A DNA stretch of 64,000 nt. Origin: Vibrio sinaloensis DSM 21326 (lineage in GTDB: Bacteria > Pseudomonadota > Gammaproteobacteria > Enterobacterales > Vibrionaceae). The position numbers and the translations under genes were made by a program. Shown here piece by piece: positions 60,512 through 64,000 of the stretch. The notes under the pieces were generated by a model. That model did no database searches, was not told the DNA's origin, and saw nothing but the letters and a program-made list of their open reading frames with translations. The stretch covers positions 16,116 to 80,115 of the forward strand of contig NZ_AEVT01000100.1 in assembly GCF_000189275.1 (NCBI RefSeq), given 5' to 3'. Position 1 is the stretch's first letter. Each line of letters opens with the position of its first letter.

Positions 60512-62521
60512 ATGGCTCTAATCTGGCGTGTGTGGTACGTAATGTGTTGCACGCTGTTCATACCATTAGCACAAGCTAGCTCAAGTTATAAAGTCGCGAT
60601 GGAAGCGGACGACGTGGTAACTCGCATTTTGTTCGATGCTGCTTCAGAACGCTTTGGCTTTAACGTCGAGTATGTTTACTACCCTAGCTTCAATGCAATT
60701 TTGAACGCAGTACAAACGGCGGAAGCCGATTTCGCTGCGAATATCACTTACACCGAAACTCGCTCGGCGATATTCGAATTCTCCAGCCCAACCAATATCG
60801 AATACACGTACTTATACAGTTTGAGCAATGCTAACCTAGATCAAGTGGCTGTGGTTGGTTTCCCTGCTGGTACTATCTATGGCGAGTTAATCAGAGCTAA
60901 TTATCCTCATTTAAAGCTGGTGGAATATCGCGGCCACAATCATGCCAAAGAGCTGATTGAAACCGCTGAGGTCGATGGGGTGGTTGATGCTATTAACCAA
61001 CTAAAACCTATGCTGTTATCCGGCTTTGATGCTCAACTTCTCAATCATCAAATCACCATTAAACCCGTCTCAATCATTGCACCCAAAGGGCGACACCAAG
61101 ATATGCTCAAAAGCATTGAGCAATACGTACACGGTGCTCACGTTCAAAAACTGTTAAGAGAGTCGGTCAAACAGTATCAGTTTGATTTGCGTCGACAAGC
61201 GTTAAGGCAAGCAGTCATCGATAGCAACATCAATTATCAAAGGCCATTGCAGGTCAAAATAGAAAACATCGGCCAGTTTGCTAATTATCAACCCAATGGA
61301 GATATCTCCGGTATCACGGCTGATGTGGTATTTGAAGCATGTGAGATCTTGATGCTGACCTGTAACGTCGTTAGCGGTAAAGATGAAGCTTGGGAAAGTA
61401 TGTACCGAGACTTAATTGATAAGCGAATTGACATGCTGTCGCCGATTGCCATTTCTGAAAGCCGTAAAAGCATCGCTTATTTTAGTGCACCGTATTACTT
61501 CCCAGAGGCAATTTTGGTGAAACGTGAAGGATACAAAGACAATGTCTATAGCAATGTATCTGAATTGATCGCAGAACGAATCGGGGTCGTTAGAGACGAC
61601 TTTTACCAAGAGCTGCTGTCTCAGCGGTTGCCCAACAAAGTTTTGCACGCTTATTCAACCGGTGACCAACTCTTTCAAGCATTACTTGATGGCGAGATTG
61701 ATTACCTTGCGGCAAGCCGAGCTAACTTTAATAAACGCTTACGCGATACCAATGACCTTTTACCTTTGGTTGAAGAGCACTTAATCGGCAGCTTTTATAC
61801 GTCTCCTATTTCGATAGGTTTCGCTAAAACAGAACTGGGTGCCTCGCTGGCTCCACTGTTTACGCGAGCGATCAAAATGATTGATACCGAGCGAATCATT
61901 GGTCAATATGATTACCAACCGAACTGGAAGGCGACGTTACATGCTGAGCAAGCTTTTTCTCGCAAGAGCCAGTTCTTATTTATGTTGATGGTAGGGTTCC
62001 TCGTCATTGTTGCAATGTACCTTCACAGCCAATCCAATACCGACAATCTGACGCGCCTAAAAAATCGACGTGCCCTTCAGCACCGCTATAGGAATGGTAT
62101 TAACAAAGACGAGACTCTAATTTATCTCGATGTGAATCGTTTTAAGCAAATTAATGACTCTTATGGGCATGAGGTTGGCGATCAAGTTTTGCGGACGGTG
62201 GCGAATCATGTAATCCGCTTTTGGCGCGGAAGCAGCTATCGAATCGGGGGTGATGAATTTGTCTTAGTCGGCAAAGTGGGGGAATCTGAGGTAAATTATT
62301 TGAAGGAGCGATTTGCGTCGATCCCGTTTCTTTCTGACGACCGTAAAATATCCTTCGATGTGTCTCTAGCGTTTGGTGCATCGAGTCACGATAGGCGTCA
62401 AATGAGTTTACAAGAGGTGATGCATGAAGCGGATATTGCTATGTATCAGCATAAACATGAGCGAAAGTCGGCCACGAAACTTGAGCCGGATGCCGCTAAT
62501 GTTGTGAATTTTAACCAATAG
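60512..62521 (+). CDS. Membrane-bound diguanylate cyclase with two periplasmic solute-binding domains
   Basis: A 669-residue signalling protein. It has a signal peptide (about 1-23), two tandem periplasmic solute-binding (SBP_bac_3) domains at about 25-235 and 240-475, one membrane helix (about 488-508), and a cytosolic GGDEF domain (about 510-655). The active site is RIGGDEFVLVGK, an intact GGDEF, so cyclic di-GMP should be made; the upstream RxxD inhibitory site is not evident (RGSS near the expected place). It would sense a periplasmic ligand such as an amino acid. There is no EAL domain. Confidence 0.88.
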   Translation: MALIWRVWYVMCCTLFIPLAQASSSYKVAMEADDVVTRILFDAASERFGFNVEYVYYPSFNAILNAVQTAEADFAANITYTETRSAIFEFSSPTNIEYTYLYSLSNANLDQVAVVGFPAGTIYGELIRANYPHLKLVEYRGHNHAKELIETAEVDGVVDAINQLKPMLLSGFDAQLLNHQITIKPVSIIAPKGRHQDMLKSIEQYVHGAHVQKLLRESVKQYQFDLRRQALRQAVIDSNINYQRPLQVKIENIGQFANYQPNGDISGITADVVFEACEILMLTCNVVSGKDEAWESMYRDLIDKRIDMLSPIAISESRKSIAYFSAPYYFPEAILVKREGYKDNVYSNVSELIAERIGVVRDDFYQELLSQRLPNKVLHAYSTGDQLFQALLDGEIDYLAASRANFNKRLRDTNDLLPLVEEHLIGSFYTSPISIGFAKTELGASLAPLFTRAIKMIDTERIIGQYDYQPNWKATLHAEQAFSRKSQFLFMLMVGFLVIVAMYLHSQSNTDNLTRLKNRRALQHRYRNGINKDETLIYLDVNRFKQINDSYGHEVGDQVLRTVANHVIRFWRGSSYRIGGDEFVLVGKVGESEVNYLKERFASIPFLSDDRKISFDVSLAFGASSHDRRQMSLQEVMHEADIAMYQHKHERKSATKLEPDAANVVNFNQ

Positions 62522-62564
62522 TGGTCAGACACTAAGCAGTTGAACACAAAACAACGGTTTTAGC

Positions 62565-62593
62565 TTGAAATGAACGAGGGGATGGCAGATAAT
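62565..62593 (+). promoter_or_regulatory. Sigma70 promoter of ffs
   Basis: TTGAAA (62565-62570) and GATAAT (62588-62593) have an exact 17-base spacer. Transcription would start near 62600, just ahead of a small perfect hairpin TCCTTAGC-GAT-GCTAAGGA (62602-62620) in the precursor leader. Confidence 0.7.
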
Positions 62594-62632
62594 CCTCTCA
62601 CTCCTTAGCGATGCTAAGGAAACAGAATCTAT

Positions 62633-62736
62633 GGAGGCCCTGGTCCTCCCGCAACAATAGCTCGTGAACTCGGTCAGGTCCGGAAGGAAGCAGCCGCAGC
62701 GAGTGACTTGTGTGCCGGGATGTGGCTGGGGTCTCC
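62633..62736 (+). ncRNA. ffs: 4.5S signal recognition particle RNA
   Basis: The invariant core GGTCAGGTCCGGAAGGAAGCAGCC and the matching GTGTGCCGGGATG strand are present, and the ends (GGAGGCCC with GGGGTCTCC) pair. This is the small bacterial SRP RNA that joins Ffh for co-translational targeting. The ends are drawn from the terminal helix; processing may trim a few bases. A sigma70 promoter lies upstream and a strong terminator downstream. Confidence 0.95.
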
Positions 62737-62743
62737 GCCCATT

Positions 62744-62782
62744 AAAAAAGCCCGCACTTACATTGTAAGTGCGGGCTTTTTG
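62744..62782 (+). terminator. Terminator after ffs
   Basis: AAGCCCGCACTTACA and TGTAAGTGCGGGCTT-type arms pair almost without a loop and end in TTTTT. It starts eight bases after the SRP RNA end. Confidence 0.93.
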
Positions 62783-62847
62783 TTTGTCTGCACTAAAGTT
62801 TACAACCTAGTTGAGGTAAGCGCGGAATTCGCTCTGATGACATTGTT

Positions 62848-62897
62848 AAAAAAAGTGCCAAGTAACTGAGTTCGTATTGAGTCACTTAAGGCACTTT
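62848..62897 (-). terminator. Terminator of the 62916 gene
   Basis: AAAGTGCC and GGCACTTT pair as the outer stem of a larger hairpin with partly paired inner arms; on the minus strand seven Ts follow. It lies just past the stop of the minus-strand secreted-protein gene. Confidence 0.7.
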
Positions 62898-62915
62898 CTT
62901 AATGGTTAAGCCAGG

Positions 62916-63293
62916 CTAAAGTGATGTGGAAAGTCGGATGTAGTCACCAGGGTTGTCATGCAATACAGCCCCTGAGCTTGATGTTCCACATTTCGAAAAA
63001 CCGCTATTCCAACTATCTGTTGCGTTGATCTGTACCACCTGTTGTTGAGAATAAGCCATCATCAACATTGATACCATGAGATTATTATCGTTGTCATGTG
63101 CATGCGTCATATAGTCAGCGTATATACCAAACCATTTGCCGGCGACTTTAAACTGAACCACTCGTGCCCATCTTGCTCCTGACCCTCCGTTATACCCACA
63201 TACTCTAAGTTCATCAATTGTGCCTGTGGCTTCCTGCGCGTAAGACAATGGTGATGTTAATACGAGTGAAAGAAGCAATAGTATCTTTTTCAT
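62916..63293 (-). CDS. Small secreted protein, function unknown
   Basis: A 125-residue protein with a clear signal peptide (MKKILLLLSLVLTSPLSYA, cleavage near 19). The mature part of about 106 residues has three Cys, two of them well separated (CGYNGG and FSKCGTSSS), which could form a disulphide, and a central SMLMMAYSQQQVVQINATDSW stretch. That stretch resembles SMLLTAQAQGKRVRIYVHSC in the neighbouring secreted gene. No family was recognised; a beta-rich fold is suggested by sequence. It has no signs of transfer other than AT-rich surroundings. Confidence 0.72.
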   Translation of the reverse strand: MKKILLLLSLVLTSPLSYAQEATGTIDELRVCGYNGGSGARWARVVQFKVAGKWFGIYADYMTHAHDNDNNLMVSMLMMAYSQQQVVQINATDSWNSGFSKCGTSSSGAVLHDNPGDYIRLSTSL

Positions 63294-63459
63294 AAAAAAA
63301 ACCGTTGGTTAGTTAAAATTAAAAAACATCATCGATTGAACACATCGTTAGATGTTGTCAAAAGGTGATGAGAGTTTACTTGTTGCGCATAGAGTAGCTA
63401 TAGGTCGTCATATATAGCTGTCACTTTTTTAAAGGCTAACGTTTGTTCAAATTACAGCG

Positions 63460-63825
63460 TTAATTCTTAATGACTTTAACGCCATACATCAATGGAATTT
63501 GGTCACGGCGACAGCTGTGTACATATATTCTGACTCTTTTCCCCTGAGCTTGCGCTGTTAAAAGCATAGAGAGCCAAGTATCCATCCAGCTATCAGGGCC
63601 TCCACTAGGATCATAAACCACTAAATTCTGCTTAGGTGCAGGGCACAGACTAGTGATGGGGTTCTGTTCGAATGTTACTCTTAATTGAGCCTTGCCAGAA
63701 AAATACCCCTCATTAGCCGTGACTGAAACATCTTTAATTTCTAGAGGAGCTGTCCATTCTCCAGCAACCAGACTGGTACTGAATAGAGTTAATAGAGCTA
63801 AGACTGTTTTCACGAGATTCTCCAT
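63460..63825 (-). CDS. Small secreted protein, function unknown, possible paralogue of the neighbour
   Basis: A 121-residue protein with a signal peptide (about 1-21, ending near SLVAG). The mature chain contains a Cys near SLCPAP and another in VHSCRRDQ, probably disulphide-bonded, plus the DPSGGPDSWMDTWLSMLLTA segment. Two genes in the same orientation with similar size and a similar core motif suggest a duplicated pair. They are separated by 166 AT-rich bases without a gene. The mature N-terminus lies after a conserved WTAPLEIKDV start. No family recognised. Confidence 0.68.
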   Translation of the reverse strand: MENLVKTVLALLTLFSTSLVAGEWTAPLEIKDVSVTANEGYFSGKAQLRVTFEQNPITSLCPAPKQNLVVYDPSGGPDSWMDTWLSMLLTAQAQGKRVRIYVHSCRRDQIPLMYGVKVIKN

Positions 63826-64000
63826 TGGGACTTTGTGTTGAACACTGCTGACCTAAATCCTAAGGCGATGCAATATGGGTACTATTAATTTGGCGATTTA
63901 TAAAATGGCGAATAATAAAATTAAATTAATTGTTGGTCAAATTAATTCATATCATCATCCGAATAATAAAGTATTACGGTTTTTTACTTTCATTCGGTAT
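63826..64000. other. AT-rich end of the window
   Basis: No confident gene. A + strand frame opens at ATG 63875 and stays open for 42 codons to the window end without a strong ribosome-binding site; it may be the start of a gene or chance, and cannot be decided from this window. Confidence 0.35.

Noticed and set aside
63294..63470. TAACG...CGTTA segment between the two secreted genes as a possible integron attC site
   Set aside because: The core sites do not match GTTRRRY and RYYYAAC, and no long imperfect palindrome typical of Vibrio cassette sites surrounds it.
63875..64000. Open + strand frame of 42 codons running off the window end
   Set aside because: AT-rich sequence, weak ribosome-binding site and no recognisable protein motif; not listed as a gene, only mentioned in the end region.
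1..64000. CRISPR arrays, tRNA genes, insertion sequences, prophage genes
   Set aside because: No direct-repeat arrays, cloverleaf sequences, transposase motifs or phage structural genes were seen on either strand.

Overview
The window is a contiguous stretch of core chromosome from a gammaproteobacterium, very probably a Vibrio. The evidence is gene content and order: a yceD-rpmF-plsX-fabHDG-acpP-fabF-pabC-mltG-tmk-holB-tatD-ptsG cluster, a men cluster for menaquinone, a rhombosortase gene, a CheW-REC CheV protein, and an adenine-sensing riboswitch ahead of an add-type deaminase gene as described in Vibrio vulnificus. No plasmid or phage genes, insertion sequences, tRNAs or CRISPR arrays were seen. 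The species cannot be fixed from sequence reading alone.

Layout. 1-10.7 kb: ribosome/lipid/cell-wall/DNA cluster on the + strand, divided by several hairpin terminators that probably set different levels for fabH, fabD-fabG, acpP, fabF and the pabC-tatD run. 10.7-18.1 kb: sugar control, with ptsG, two small outer-membrane-type proteins, the YnhF microprotein, a patatin-like protein, pyruvate kinase (pykA) and the repressor gene mlc; a sequence shaped like an Mlc operator lies upstream of ptsG. 18.3-24.8 kb: cheV, then the SOS mutagenesis operon imuA-imuB-dnaE2 behind a fully palindromic LexA box. 24.9-34.2 kb: yciK, sohB, a LysR/flavodoxin-fold reductase pair, rhlE-type helicase, rhombosortase, a DTW-domain tRNA-modification enzyme, the adenine riboswitch with its deaminase, and a dGTPase of the type linked to phage defence. 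34.2-39.8 kb: EmrAB-like efflux with a LysR regulator, yfbR and alaA. 40.0-47.2 kb: menF-menD-menH-menB-menC-menE. 47.3-57.7 kb: a 57-residue membrane microprotein, YeiH, a TetR regulator with a fused transporter-acyltransferase, a Tim44-like protein, a DUF1244 protein, a cysteine synthase-fold protein with its Lrp-type regulator, and a 1015-residue repeat lipoprotein. 57.7-62.8 kb: tesB-ybaY-atl, a membrane protein, a periplasmic-sensing diguanylate cyclase and the 4.5S (SRP) RNA gene. 62.8-64.0 kb: AT-rich accessory DNA with two small secreted proteins of unknown function.

The least explained items are the two small secreted proteins after ffs, the C-terminal domain of the repeat lipoprotein, the LplT-PlsC fusion lacking Aas with its TetR partner, and the flavodoxin-fold/NTF2-like fusion. 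The strongest regulatory signals are the adenine riboswitch, the LexA box, the Mlc-type operator and the hairpin in the acpP leader. All functions are assigned by recognising sequence motifs; no database search was run.
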